Source: Acorus gramineus
Taxonomy: Eukaryota; Streptophyta; Magnoliopsida; Acorales; Acoraceae
Length of the DNA: 64,000 nucleotides
Reading direction: 5' to 3'
NCBI GenBank assembly: GCA_030737835.1
Contig: JAUJYN010000025.1
Coordinates: 2,170,001 to 2,234,000, forward strand
Positions 11,601 through 22,700 of the stretch are shown piece after piece. Made by a program: the position numbers and the translations under genes. Under the pieces are notes generated by a model. It saw only the letters and a program-made list of their open reading frames with translations. It did not search any database and was not told where the DNA came from. Numbering within the stretch: position 1 is the stretch's first letter; every line of letters begins with the position of its first letter.

Positions 11601-13386
11601 ACGGTTTCCCCCTTTAGAAGGAATAGGGGAGGGACCCCAAACATCAGAGTGAACTAGATCAAAAGGAGAAGCAGAAATGTGTTTACTAGTAGGAAATGAA
11701 AGAGCCAAGTGTTTTGCCAACTTGCAGCCACACATGGTTGAAGCTCAGTTTTTGAAAAGGAACCTAAAACACCAGTACTTATTAGATAACGAAGTCTTGG
11801 AGGAGAGAGATGGCCAAGACGGCGGTGCCATACATCAAAGGAGGAAGGAGAAGAGGAAATCAAGCGAGCAGAAGCTGCAGAAGAAGAAGGAATATGAAGA
11901 TGATCCATGTAGTAGAGCCCACTGCGTCTAGAGCCTGTCCCAATCTGCTTTCCCGTACGACGATCATGTACAGAACAAGTACAAGAATCAAAAGTAATGA
12001 GACAATCATGGTCAGCAATTTGACCAACAAAAAGCAAATTTAATGATAGACCAGGAACATGAAAAACTTCAGGAAGTTGAAATCGATGAGAAGGATCAGC
12101 AAGAGAACCAGAACTTGACACCGACAGAGGAGTCCCATCTGTTGTACGAATAACAGGTGTGAAAAACAAGCGAGTAGGACGACTAATAAAGGATGCCTGA
12201 GAAATCATATGATGGGAAGCCCCAGAATCAAGAATCCATGAGGAAGTAAGGTTACCTGTAGCCGCAGTAGAAGCAGAAAAGGAAGCAGATGAATCACTAC
12301 CAGTCACGGAGCGAAGCATATCTTGGAGCTGCTGTTGTTGGAGATTGAGCTGCGCAAGACTCTCAGTGATCTGAGAGGGAGAATATGCGTGTTGATTAGT
12401 AGGAAAATCAGATGCAACAGCAGCTGTAGTTCGAGGCTGAGAACAACGTGGAGGAACTGTAGATGGTGCTCGAGGTGCTGGTGCCCGAGGCGCTGGGGCA
12501 TGAGATGCTACAGGATCTAGTGGATGAGGTGCTAGAGGAAGTGCTCCAGGAGCTCAAGGGCGAGGTACATAAACAAGAGGAGCACCATCACGAGCACGCT
12601 TACGACATTCAGATTGCACGTGTCCAAATTTATGGCAATAATAGCAAGCGACCCGGGTGTAGCGACTGTCTTGATGATGTACAAATTGACATAACTGTGA
12701 TTAACGATAGGCGGAGTGACAACAGTGCGAAGACGCGTCTCCTCAGCAACCAACTCAAAAAGAACCGTATCGAGAGACGGTTTGGGAGAGCGATGAAGAA
12801 TCTGTGCACGAATAGCCTCGAACTCAGGACGAAGACGCATCAAGAATTGTTATAGTCGCTGACGATTACAGTACTCACGATAGCATGTCAGAAAATACCC
12901 TCCATATGAGGATCCATAGGCGCTGGTTGATCCCAGTAATCAGACAAAAGAGAATAAAAATCACGAATAGAAAGCTCCCCTTGATAAGAAGTAGAAATGG
13001 CCTGATGTAGATAGAATTTCTGAGCACCATCAGTCTGCGTGTAGAAATTCTTAAGAAAGCCCCAATATTCCTTGGCTGTAATGAATGGCTTCAAATGTTT
13101 ATGGATATTTGGAACAACCGAAGAAGCAATATGCTTTCACCCGAGAATCGGCCTCCTTCCATGTCAACAATGCCTTAGTATATGCCTTAGCTCTGGCCTT
13201 GATGGTGGTCTCATCGGAACCTGGTGGAGATGGTTCAAGTACGGGAGTTGGATTGGTGCCAGTAACATGATCCAATAGACGACGACAATTAAGCTGAAGC
13301 TCAAGACTGATAGACCAGATGTCATAATTATTACCATCAAACTTGACATCGATGACCTGAGTGTTATCCATAGCCATAATAACCAA
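8686..13386 (-). pseudogene. Copia gag-pol remnant
   Basis: Recognisable parts in order on the minus strand: gag with a UBN2-like core (about 13386-12530); protease with DSGAS (about 12230); GAG-pre-integrase WHRRLGHL (about 11830); integrase core with the HSDVWGP block (11735-10940); reverse transcriptase with [12 protein letters not shown] (9963-9571); and RNase H with YTDADWAGD (about 9140-8860). These belong to the Ty1/Copia polyprotein that packages, copies and integrates the element. The copy is broken. Confidence 0.85.
10517..10931. mobile_element. Non-autonomous hAT-like DNA transposon (MITE)
   Basis: A 415-bp insert interrupts the Copia element. Its ends are imperfect inverted repeats: AGGGCTCGTAAAC on the left, and AGGGGTGGTAAAT read from the right. 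The interior is packed with GCTCG and its complement, like the subterminal motifs that hAT transposases bind. Flanks share AACC-type words (TCAACCATAA against AACCGTGG) and may be a worn 8-bp duplication. It has no coding capacity. The assignment to hAT rests on end sequence and likely duplication length. Confidence 0.65.
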
Positions 13387-14148
13387 ACAACAAGAATAAC
13401 AAAAAAAATGTCTTGGATGGAGAAAATAAGGTCACAGATACGTGCAGAACAAAAAATTGAGCAAAACGAGTACCAATATGACTATATTGGAGTCTGAATG
13501 AGCCCGTAGCGGCCAGATAAAGAAAATATCGAAAGATCGATGACAGAGCAGCTAATTGTCGTGGAAACGGGTCGGGCCGCGGATCTGGGTCAGGTCGCTG
13601 GTGCTGGAATCGGGTCGGGCGTGGAGCTGGGTTGGGCAGCTGGGCCGGGCGCGAGCAGGTGCAGATGCTAGGCCAGGCGCAGGCAAAGCGCTAGATCCGG
13701 GACGCGTTGACGCGTTTGGACTCGGGACGAATTCTCAGGAGATCAGGGATGCTGTCCGTGACAGGATCCGAAGATATCTGGGCTGATTGGTGCGGATCTG
13801 CGCTGATCACGCGACACAGAGACGACACGCGGGCAGCGCGTAGACAACGTGCGGGCAGGTCGGGCGCGCGCGAGCAATGCGCGGACAGGGCGCGGACGAT
13901 GTGCGGGCGTGGCAGGGTGGCGCTGGACGGCGCGGTAGGGTGGCAGAGCAGCGCGAGGCTGCGCGGCTCAGGCTCAGGCGGCGCTGGGCAGCGGTGGAGC
14001 TGCGCGAGGCTGTGGCAGGGGCTGCAGATTTGCCCGGGGCAGCGGTGGGGCTGCGCGGGGATGACACAAACGGGACAACGAACAACGAAGCATCAACGAT
14101 CTCGCGAACGGAGAGTAACGCCAACAAAAAATCAAAGAAAAAAATTGG

Positions 14149-14166
14149 ATTCAAGCTCTGATACCA
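14149..14166 (-). other. Copia primer-binding site
   Basis: Directly inside the 5' LTR the minus strand reads TGGTATCAGAGC, complementary to the 3' end of plant initiator-Met tRNA. This fixes the direction of the element. Confidence 0.85.
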
Positions 14167-14300
14167 TGTTAGAATCAGAAATTGAAGAGAATGAATCAAG
14201 AATATTATTAGGGTTTGTATCCAATATTTATAGTACAAAAAAGGAAACAAGGAAAAGACTAATCTACCCTTAACCCTAACATATATATACACATTTAACA
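14167..14300 (-). repeat. Copia 5' LTR (134 bp)
   Basis: Partner of 8541-8672, differing by a handful of substitutions and a 2-bp length change. It borders the primer-binding site on its left and LINE relic sequence on its right. Confidence 0.9.
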
Positions 14301-14639
14301 CGTTCAAGGTAAGGCAATGCAAATTGTTTTCCTGGTGTTGGGCGATTTGGTTAGGGAGAAATTTTGCTTTGTTCCAATGTGTGGAAGGTATTTGGAAGAG
14401 TGCCTAGCTTTCTGCGTTGGGGCCTCTTTGGTGAGGATGCTAGATGACTCAATTTTGATATGGACATATGGCGTTTTTCTTTATTGCTGAAGGTTTTTCT
14501 GAAAGCCTCTTACACAAATTTCCTCTTATTGTCTTGTGTCCCTTGTTTTTTCTTTGTTTGTATCTTTTTTTCTTTTCAGTGTGTAATCTTTTATTTAACA
14601 CAAAGAAGTAATAGGCCTACCAATCTCATTTCAAAAAAA
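14301..14639 (+). mobile_element. LINE relic, 3' end (right half)
   Basis: The stretch continues the relic cut at 8540. It has LINE-like C-terminal words (WCWAIWLGRN), then a T-rich 3' UTR and a short A run at about 14632-14638. Copia insertion separated the two halves. About 90 bp of unassigned sequence follows before element A. Confidence 0.6.
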
Positions 14640-16062
14640 CATCTAAACTTCCCAAATTTTTTGAGATTGGATATCTCCCATGTTTACAATCTATTCCAGT
14701 ATCTTAAACATGATCAAGTTCAGATGGTTAAATGTTATGCCTGTGTCATTTGGAGCCATTTTGGTTAAGCCATGGTCTCATCTGGGTCATTCAGGGCCTT
14801 TTTCTTTTTCGATCGGAGTCGCTAAAATTTTGGCTTTTAGCCACTTGCGTAAGTTGGAGTACTCTGATTGGAAATCTAACTGCATATTATGGGTCCTGGC
14901 ACTATTTCGTACTACCCATAAAAATTTAATCGAATTCCGGTAACGTTTTGAAAAATATGCAATTCCGAACCGTATCCGGGTTTTGAGAGTTCCTGGTTGG
15001 TCGAATAGTGTGAGATATTTTGGGGATGTGGTGACCTTTGGTAACCTTACCCCCACCTTGCTTAGGGATGAAGAAACCATTGGTTATTTGATATGTGAGT
15101 GGGTGAGCCTAACCCTAACCTCACCCCCCTTAAGGTCACCCCTAGGCACTATTTGGGCATGAAAATGACTTTTTTGCCCTCTCTCTCTCTCCCCCTCTCT
15201 CCCATTTCGTGGAACACTTTCCCTCCCTCTCTTATGGCTCTCTTTCTCTGTTTTAAACACTCCCCAAGTGTTTGATTTTATGCCAAGGAGAAGAAGATGG
15301 AGCAAGAAGAGGAGGTGCAAGTGCAAGAAGGTGAGTTTTGTGCATGTGTTGTTGTTGTTGTGGTTTCTCCTCTCTCAAGCTCCCTCTCATGTCTTCCCCC
15401 CCTGTTTTTCAGCCAAAGAAGGCTGAGGAGAGGCTGTGGAGGTGGTGGTAGTGGTGGTGGTGGTTGAGGTGGTCGCGGGTGCATCGAGGGCCCCTGAATC
15501 TCCCCCTTTCATTCCCCCTCTTTTGGTAAGTCCTCTTCCCCTTCTTTTTGATTTTTATGGCTGTTGGGATGGTTGGGGAAGTCATGCATGCTAGGTAGTT
15601 GGTTTTGGGTGAGTGGGGAGTGTGGGGGAGGGGTTAAAAGGGGTTAAAGGGTGCAAGGCGCGCGCGCAGGTCTGTCCACACACGTGCGCGCGTAGAGGGG
15701 CGCTGGCAGGCGCAGGCGGGCGCACGGGTGCGCTCAGGCGCTGGCAGCGCGCGCAGTGCCGAGGGTCGTGCGCGCGAGCGTGCGCCGCTCGCGGGGCAGG
15801 TTGTCTGGGCGCTCCTGGGCATGTGGCAGGGTGCCAGCGCAAGCGTGCGCGCGCGCGTGCGCGTGAGTGCGCATGCTGGGGCATGCGCGGGGCTGCCCAG
15901 GGGCTCGGGTAGGTGCTGGGGCACTCGGGCATGCGTGCGTACGCGCGTGCTCGCATGCGTGCGAGCCCGTATGCGTGCATGTCTAAGTCTTTGACATTTC
16001 TAGTAATTTCTAAGTGTTATAATATGATGTTACTCACCAAATTTGATGCCCTTACCTTGCAG

Positions 16063-16099
16063 ATCTCGTCAGATGGGATGCGCGAGGTCCCGGGTTGCG
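16063..16099 (+). other. Splice-bounded 37-nt block, candidate leader micro-exon (A 5' LTR)
   Basis: ACCTTGCAG lies directly before it and GTGAGTGG directly after it, matching plant acceptor and donor consensus. The same block recurs at 21034-21070, 37272-37308, 53334-53369 (plus) and 27215-27250, 35198-35233, 59638-59673, 61742-61777 (minus). It is always in the sense direction of its element. Splicing itself is inferred. Confidence 0.55.
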
Positions 16100-16191
16100 G
16101 TGAGTGGTTTGATCCAATCCCCCCCCCCCCGCCCCCGAGATGTGCTCGACGCGTGTAGTCGTGCGTCGCGCATCGATGGGGCACCCTAGCT

Positions 16192-16391
16192 ATACTACTT
16201 GTGTAGATAAGTAGTATGGCCATGCTTAAACTATAATATGTTAGATATCTTGCATGCTAGGCTTATATGGCATGTATTGTATCCATGTATGTATGATTGT
16301 ATTGCATGCGCCCCTCTAGTATGGGCATGTATTTTGTAATGTGTATGGATGTATAGAATATGGCATGCCTTAGGTAGTATTGTAATACTAC
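16192..16391 (+). repeat. Twin hairpins with matching arms (A 5' LTR)
   Basis: The first hairpin has a 9-bp stem, ATACTACTT (16192-16200) and AAGTAGTAT (16209-16217). The second has an 8-bp stem, GTAGTATT (16374-16381) and AATACTAC (16384-16391). Because both stems use the same word, arms of one can pair with arms of the other. Both are kept in the other two A-family LTRs, at 21155-21180 with 21337-21354 and at 37397-37422 with 37579-37596. Confidence 0.7.
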
Positions 16392-18512
16392 TCCCACCAT
16401 ATTAATTGGAATATCCAGCATGATTAAGTCTGGGTTAATAACGGGCACCTGCCTAATATTCCCTTGCGATAAGATTCGAGGGCGTGGTGTAGTTTTGCGC
16501 CCATGATAGTGGGCAAAGCTATGACCAACTTCAAGAGATGATGATCTCTCTCTCTCGCCCTCTCCCTCTGCACGAACTGAGTAAGTAGAGGCGATTTCCT
16601 ACTCGACTCGGGTTCGTTTGGAATATTGGCATGCACCTGTTAGTGCGCGAGATTGCGCTTGACCCTTCCCTTTTAAGTTGGTGATATCCAACGCATGCTT
16701 AAGTAATGGCCATGTATGCATGTTGTATGATTTGTTATTTATGATGTAAATCCATGTTAGGGAGTATCCCTATAATTATTTGATAGGTTATCGTGCATGT
16801 AGTTCATGTACATAACTAAGATATAATTCTCCTGGATATATATGCGCATGTTAAAACTGATTAGGCCTATCTGAAATAGGCGTGGGTATGACCCGTTGTC
16901 GGGTTGTACCTTATTAGTTAGAGCGCTAGCGATGTAATTGCCCCTGTGCATCCGAGCGATGCACTCATTTGGAATTCAGGAGAATTCATTATCTTATCGG
17001 TTTTGTTAAGCCGGTAGTTGTGGCATTAAGCTAGGCCTACCCGTGCTAGGCGTGTATATGAACCGCCTATTGGGTTATGTGCCTTGGGATTATTTCTGTG
17101 TGAGAGCAGAGGCAACCCCCTTGTGACCGAGCGACGCAACCGTGTGGGAGTGCAATAGTATTCGATATCATTGATATGTGATTATCGAGGGTAGTTGTCA
17201 TTCCATTGGGTTTGCTTTGCGAACATGGAGTGTTTCCTCCCAATGTCGTCTGTGTTGAAGCGGCCCGGGTTGTAGCTGTCCTGACAGAGGGCTCCCATCC
17301 GTAAGTACCACCGATGCGTTCAGAAGCGTACTGATCGTGGGAGTATACCAGGTAGAGGCTACCCGGGAGAGGGCTAACGAATGATATAGCGAGCGTGAAA
17401 TCGTTCTCCCCTTCATTGGATCTGATGTAGGAACTCGCCGGCATTGGAAAAGCTGTCCTGACAGAGGGCTCCCATCCGTAGGTACCACCGATGCGTTCGG
17501 AAGCGTACTGATCGTGGGAGTATACCAGGTAGAGGCTACGTGGGGAAAGGGCTACCGGTGGACCAAGGGTGTAGAGCAGTCTAAGTCTCTTGCCAAAATC
17601 CTATGTCACCTCTAAAGGGTGAGGGTGAGGATGAGGTGAAGACACGTCGCCACGTGACCCATTCGTTGTTCATCCATTCCCATAGTTGTTGGGTCCGGTT
17701 GCGTATCGATGTTCAAAGACATCGTTGGGCAGTTATCCCGATGTAGATGATCCAGTAGCGTTGTGTAGACCAGTAATTCCGGGTCTCTTCGACCAACGGT
17801 ATGGTCTCTCCCCAAGAGACCCAAGAGTCTCCCTCTGGGAGTGAGGGTGAGGGTGAGGTTGGTGATTCAGTAGTGTTGTGTGGACCAGTAATTCCGCATC
17901 TCTTTGACCAACGGTATGGTCTCCCCCCAAAAGTCCCAAGAGTCTCCCTCCGGGAGTGAGGGTGAGGGTGAGGTTGGTCGCGCCGCCGCGTGACCTTGTT
18001 ATCCATTGGGTTTCTACCCATGTTTTTCCTTGAAAGGAAATTGTTTTAGTATTAAACTATTGTATGGTGATTGATTTCCAGCCACTCACTGAGCTTGTAG
18101 CTCACCCCTCGCATACTGTTTCTTTTCAGGGGCAGTGTTGGGCATGGAGCTAGAGCTTCCCTGTGGCGTGGTTTATGGGCGTGGAGCGTTCTTCCGGCGG
18201 GTGGCGAGTGCGAGGCTGTCAGCAGTCCTAGAGTCATTTTATGTATTGTAAATCGTGCATGTGGCACAGTTTGTATTTTATTTGGACTAGGCTTGGCTCT
18301 CACAGGACAGTGATTGTGTATTTGAGTCTGTAATAATGTTTTTGGTTTACAAACATTGTTGATATCATATGCTTCTGCTTTTCAGTCAGTTATCATTATC
18401 TTTGCTTTGCCATACCTTCTGTGTTGTTGTTGGAGTTTTTGTTGACCATAGGTATTGATAGTTGATATTTCATTATTGCCACGTCTCGGGGACGGCCGCC
18501 CTAGGGCGTGAC

Positions 18513-19743
18513 AAAAGTTGGTATCAGAGCCTGGTCCTGTCAGAGCCTAAGTCTAGTCGTATAGATGATGAGTCGTAGGATTGCCATCCGAGTACTCTTG
18601 TTTTAGAAGTATATCTTAGGTTGCTGACATGCCTCCTCGCATCCGTTGACGTGGACGTGACCCCCCTGGACCCACCCTTAAGTTGTCGACTGGGTCGACT
18701 GAATAGGGTCAGTTGTTGGATCCCTTGTGGAGGGATTAAGGCTTGGGTAGGAGATTCCAGCCCAGTAGTATGATAGTGATGAATTGGTCGCAATTTCTAA
18801 GGTATGAATTGCGTCTCGATAATGGAGCTTCTTTCCCGTGCATCGATATTGCTGGTAACCATTGAGTTCGCGTGCAGCGCCAGTTTCAAGTTTTGAGGAT
18901 GTGGCGTATTGTTCATTAATGGGTGATGTGATGTCTTCTTCCAGCCTTCCTACTCAGGATTAAGGGGCCTTGCGGGGTCATCGTTGAGACCCGGGCTAGG
19001 GTACTCCGTGTTCCTTGTTTGGTTGTCGGGATATCCTATATCGGTACCTCATGGTGCCCTCCCAAGGTTTCTTTTCCCAGTCAAGGAATACCTTTGAAGC
19101 ATCTATTAGATGATTGATTTTTCCTCTCACTTGGAAGGTGCTGTAGCGAGTGGTGATGCGTACGATCGGGATTGGGTGCGTCCTATTGCAACTTGGTGGG
19201 CGATCGCTTGTGGACTGGGTTCCATAGTGGCATCTGGAGTCGCTTCGATATATCATTGTGCGTTGTAGCTGCCCGGTTGAGGCCAAAGCCCTATGAGGTG
19301 CTCCCAGATACTATGCTTGTTGGTGCGCCCATATGGCAGAGATAGTGGGCTTGGGAGGCTACCAGGTAGAGGCCACACCGGGAGAGTGCTACTGGATGAT
19401 GTCGAGAGCGTGGACTCCCTGTGATGAATCTGCCCATGGAGTGTAGGATGCTGGAGTTCCAATGGTTATAGTTGAGCGACCTATCTCTGGCGGCATGTGA
19501 AACACAGTTGTGGATACTGTCGCATTTTGCCCCTACATGGGTCGTAAACGAGGAGACGCGATGCTAGCGTTCGTGATGGGACTCAACCGCCCTATCAGAT
19601 AGATGACGTCGCATAGGCATTGTCGAGGTTCGACGACCCCTTATTGTGTGTCTTGTGGATTAAGTGCGGTTGAGCGGCTTACCAAGCGTGTCAGTGTCAT
19701 CATGAGTGCCAGCCATGCTCGAGGAGCAGAATCTGGACTTAAT
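18513..19743 (+). pseudogene. Element A interior, left part (primer site and gag-end relic)
   Basis: TTGGTATCAGAGC at about 18518-18530 is the Met-tRNA primer site. A short MPPRIR-like start at 18639 resembles the gag start of element B ([11 protein letters not shown]). The rest, to the solo LTR at 19744, is strongly decayed and no domain can be followed. Confidence 0.65.
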
Positions 19744-22700
19744 TGTTATGCCTGTGTCATTTGGAGCCATTTCGGTTAACCCTTGGTCACATCTGGGTCA
19801 TTCAGGGCCTTTTTCTTTTTCGATCGGAGTCGCTAAAATTTTAGCTTTTAGCCACCTGCGGGAGTTAGAGTACTCTGATTGGAAATCTAACTGCATATTA
19901 TGGGTCCTGGTACCATTTAGTACTACCCATAAAAATTTCATCGAATTCCGGTAACGTTTTGAAAAATATGCAGTTTTGAATCGCATCCGGGTTTGGCCGT
20001 TACTGGGTTTCGGTGGGTGAGATATTTTCGAGTGTGTGGTGCTTCTCCGCATGCTTCCCAATAAAGCCTAACCCTAACCTCACCACCCCCTTATGGTCAC
20101 CCCTAAACACTATTTGGGCATGGAAATGACCTTTTTGCCCTCTCTCTCTCTCCCCCTCTCTCCCAACTCGTGGATCTCTCTTTCTCTCCCTCTCTTGGTC
20201 TCTTTTTCCCCTCTTTGTGTGTGTGGAGAAGGAGGAGGAAGAAGCAAAAGAAGGAGAAGGTGAAGGAGGAAGAGCAAGGTTTGTGTATGTGTTGTTGTTG
20301 TTGTGGTTTCTCCTCTCTCAAGCTCCCTCTCGTGTCTTTCCCCCCCCCCCTGTTTTGCAGCCAAAGAAGGCTGAGGAGGGCTGTGGAGGTGGTGGTAGTG
20401 GTGGTGGTGGTTGAGGTGGTCGGGGGTGCATCAAGGGCCCCCGAATCTCCCCTTTTCATTCCCCCTCCTAGGTGAGCTCTTCCCCTTCTTTTCTTTGGTT
20501 TTTCATGGCTTAGGGGTTGTTGGGAAGTCATGCATGCTAGGTAATTGGTTTAGGGTGAGTGAGAAGTGTGGGGGAGGGGTTAAAAGAGTGTTGGGCGCAC
20601 GCGCGGGTCTCTTTGCGCGCGTGCGCGCGCAGACACGCGCGCAGAGGGGCGCAGGTGGGCGCGTGCGTGCGGGCGCGCGGGTGCGCGCGCAGCGAGCGCC
20701 TAGGTTCACTCAGACGCTGGTAGCGCGTGCGGGTCGTGCACGCGAGTGAGCGAGGGCGTGCGCGAGCGTGCGCGCGAGCGGGGCAGGTTGTCTGGGTGGG
20801 CCTGGGCATGCGGCAAGGTGCCAGTGCGCGCGCGCGCGTGCGTGCGCGTGCTGGGGCATGCGCGGGGCTGCCCATGGGCTCGGGTAGGTGCTGGGGCACT
20901 CGGGCAGGCGTGCGGACGCGCGTGCTTGCGTGTGAGCCCGTATGCGTGCATGTCTAAGTCTTTGGTATTTCTAGTAATTTCTAAGTGTTATAATGTGATG
21001 TTACTCACCAAATTTGATGCCCTTACCTTGCAGATCTCGTCGGATGGGATGCGCGAGGTCCCGGGTTGCGGTGAGTGGTTTGATCCAATCCCCCCCCTCG
21101 AGATGCGCTCAACGTGCGTAGTCGTGCGTCGCGCATCGATGGGGCATCCTAGCTATACTACTTGTGTAGATAAGTAGTATGGCCATGCTTAAACTATAAT
21201 ATGTTAGATATCTTGCATGCTTGGCTTATATGGCATGTATTGTATCCATGTATGTATGATTGTATTGCATGCGCCCCTCTAGTATGGGCATGTATTTTGT
21301 AATGTGTATGGATGTATAGAATAGGGTATGCCTTAGGTAGTATTGTAATACTACTCCCACCATATTTATTGGAATATCCAGCATGATTAAGTCTGGGTTA
21401 TTAACGGGCACCTGCCTAATATTCCCTTGCGATAAGACTCGAGGGCGTGGTGTAGTTGTTGCGCCCATGCTAATGGGGCAAAGCTATGACCAACTTCATG
21501 AGATGATGATCTCTCTCGCCCTCTCCCTCTGCATGAATTGAGTAAGTAGATGCGATTTCCTACTCGACTCAGGTTCGTTTAGAATATTGGCACGCACCTG
21601 TTAGTGTGCGAGATTTGCGCTTGACCCTTACCTTTTAAGTTGGTGATATCCAACGCATGCTTAAGTTATGCCATGTGTGCTTATGTGATTAATGATCATG
21701 TATGTATGTTGTATGATTTATTGTTTAAGATGTAAATCCAGGTTAAGGAGTATCCCTATAATTATTTGATAGGTTATCGTGCATGTAGTTCATGTACATA
21801 ACTAAGATATAAATCTCCTGGATATATATGCGCATGTTAAAACTGATTAGGCCTATCTGAAATAGGCTTGGGTATGACCCGTTGTCCGGTTGTACTTTAT
21901 TAGTTAGAGCGCTAGCGATGTAATCGCCCCCGTGCATCCGAGCAATGCGCTTGTTTGGAATTCAGGAGAATTCATTATCTTATCGGTTTTGTTAAGCCGG
22001 TAGTTGTGGCATTAAGCTAGGCCTACCCGTGCTAGGAGAGGCAACCCCCCCCTCGTGTCTGAACGACGCAACCGTGTGGGAGTACAATAGTATTCGATAT
22101 CAACGATATGTGATTATCGAAAGTAGTTGTTTTTCCATTGGGTTCGCTTTGCGAACATGGAGTGTTTCCTCCCAATGTTGTCCGTGTTGAAGCGGCCCAG
22201 GTTGTAGCTGTCCTGACAGAGGGCCCCCACCTGTAGGTACTATCGATGCATGCGGCAAGATGTACTGATCATGGGGGTATACCAGGTAGAGGCTACCCGG
22301 GAGAGCGATAACGAATGATATTGCGAGCATGGAAATCGTTCTCCCCCTTCGTTGGATCCGATGTAGGAACTCCCCGGCGTTGGAAAAGCTGTCCTGACAG
22401 AGGGCTCCCATCCGTAGGTACCACCGATGCGTTCGGAAGCGTACTGATCGTGGGAGTATACCAAGTAGAGGCTACGTGGGGAAAGGGCTACTGGTGACCA
22501 AGGGTGTAGAGCAATCTAAGTCTCTTCCAAAAGTCCTATGTCACCTCTAAAGGATGAGGGTGAGGATGAGATGAAGACACATTGCCACGTGACCCATTCG
22601 TTGTTCGATCGTTCCCATAGTTGTTGGGTCCGGTTGCGTATCGATGTTCAAAGACATCGTTGGGTAGTTATCTCGATGTAGATGATCCAGTAGTGTTGTG

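Larger units (their letters stand above)
8541..14300 (-). mobile_element. Ty1/Copia LTR retrotransposon, broken
   Basis: Two short LTRs, 8541-8672 and 14167-14300, are nearly identical, start TG and end CA. Inside the 5' LTR lies a primer site complementary to initiator-Met tRNA, and inside the 3' LTR a G-run polypurine tract. The coding order gag, protease, integrase, reverse transcriptase, RNase H is that of Copia. Flanks CGTTA and CGTTC look like a 5-bp target duplication with one change. The copy is broken, with more than five interruptions plus an inserted DNA transposon. LTR similarity of a few per cent suggests an age of perhaps one to a few million years. It landed in a LINE relic. 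Confidence 0.9.
14733..18512 (+). repeat. Element A 5' LTR (about 3.8 kb)
   Basis: TG-CA bounded and matching 19744-23446 and the split 3' LTR. From 5' to 3' it holds a U3 block shared with families B, D and E (about 14860-14985), CT-rich tracts (about 15178-15240), splice-like signals (15331, 15412, 15526), a GC-rich alternating tract (about 15650-15985), a 37-nt splice-bounded block (16063-16099), two hairpins (16192-16217, 16374-16391), GGGTGA arrays (about 17841-17976) and the GCTCACCCCTCGCAT block ending in CAG at 18127-18129. No protein coding is apparent. Confidence 0.9.

Noticed and set aside
18518-18540. tRNA-Met-like words TGGTATCAGAGC at 18518, 33744 and 14155
   Set aside because: Only the 3' terminal stretch is present, beside LTRs. 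They are primer-binding sites and not tRNA genes.
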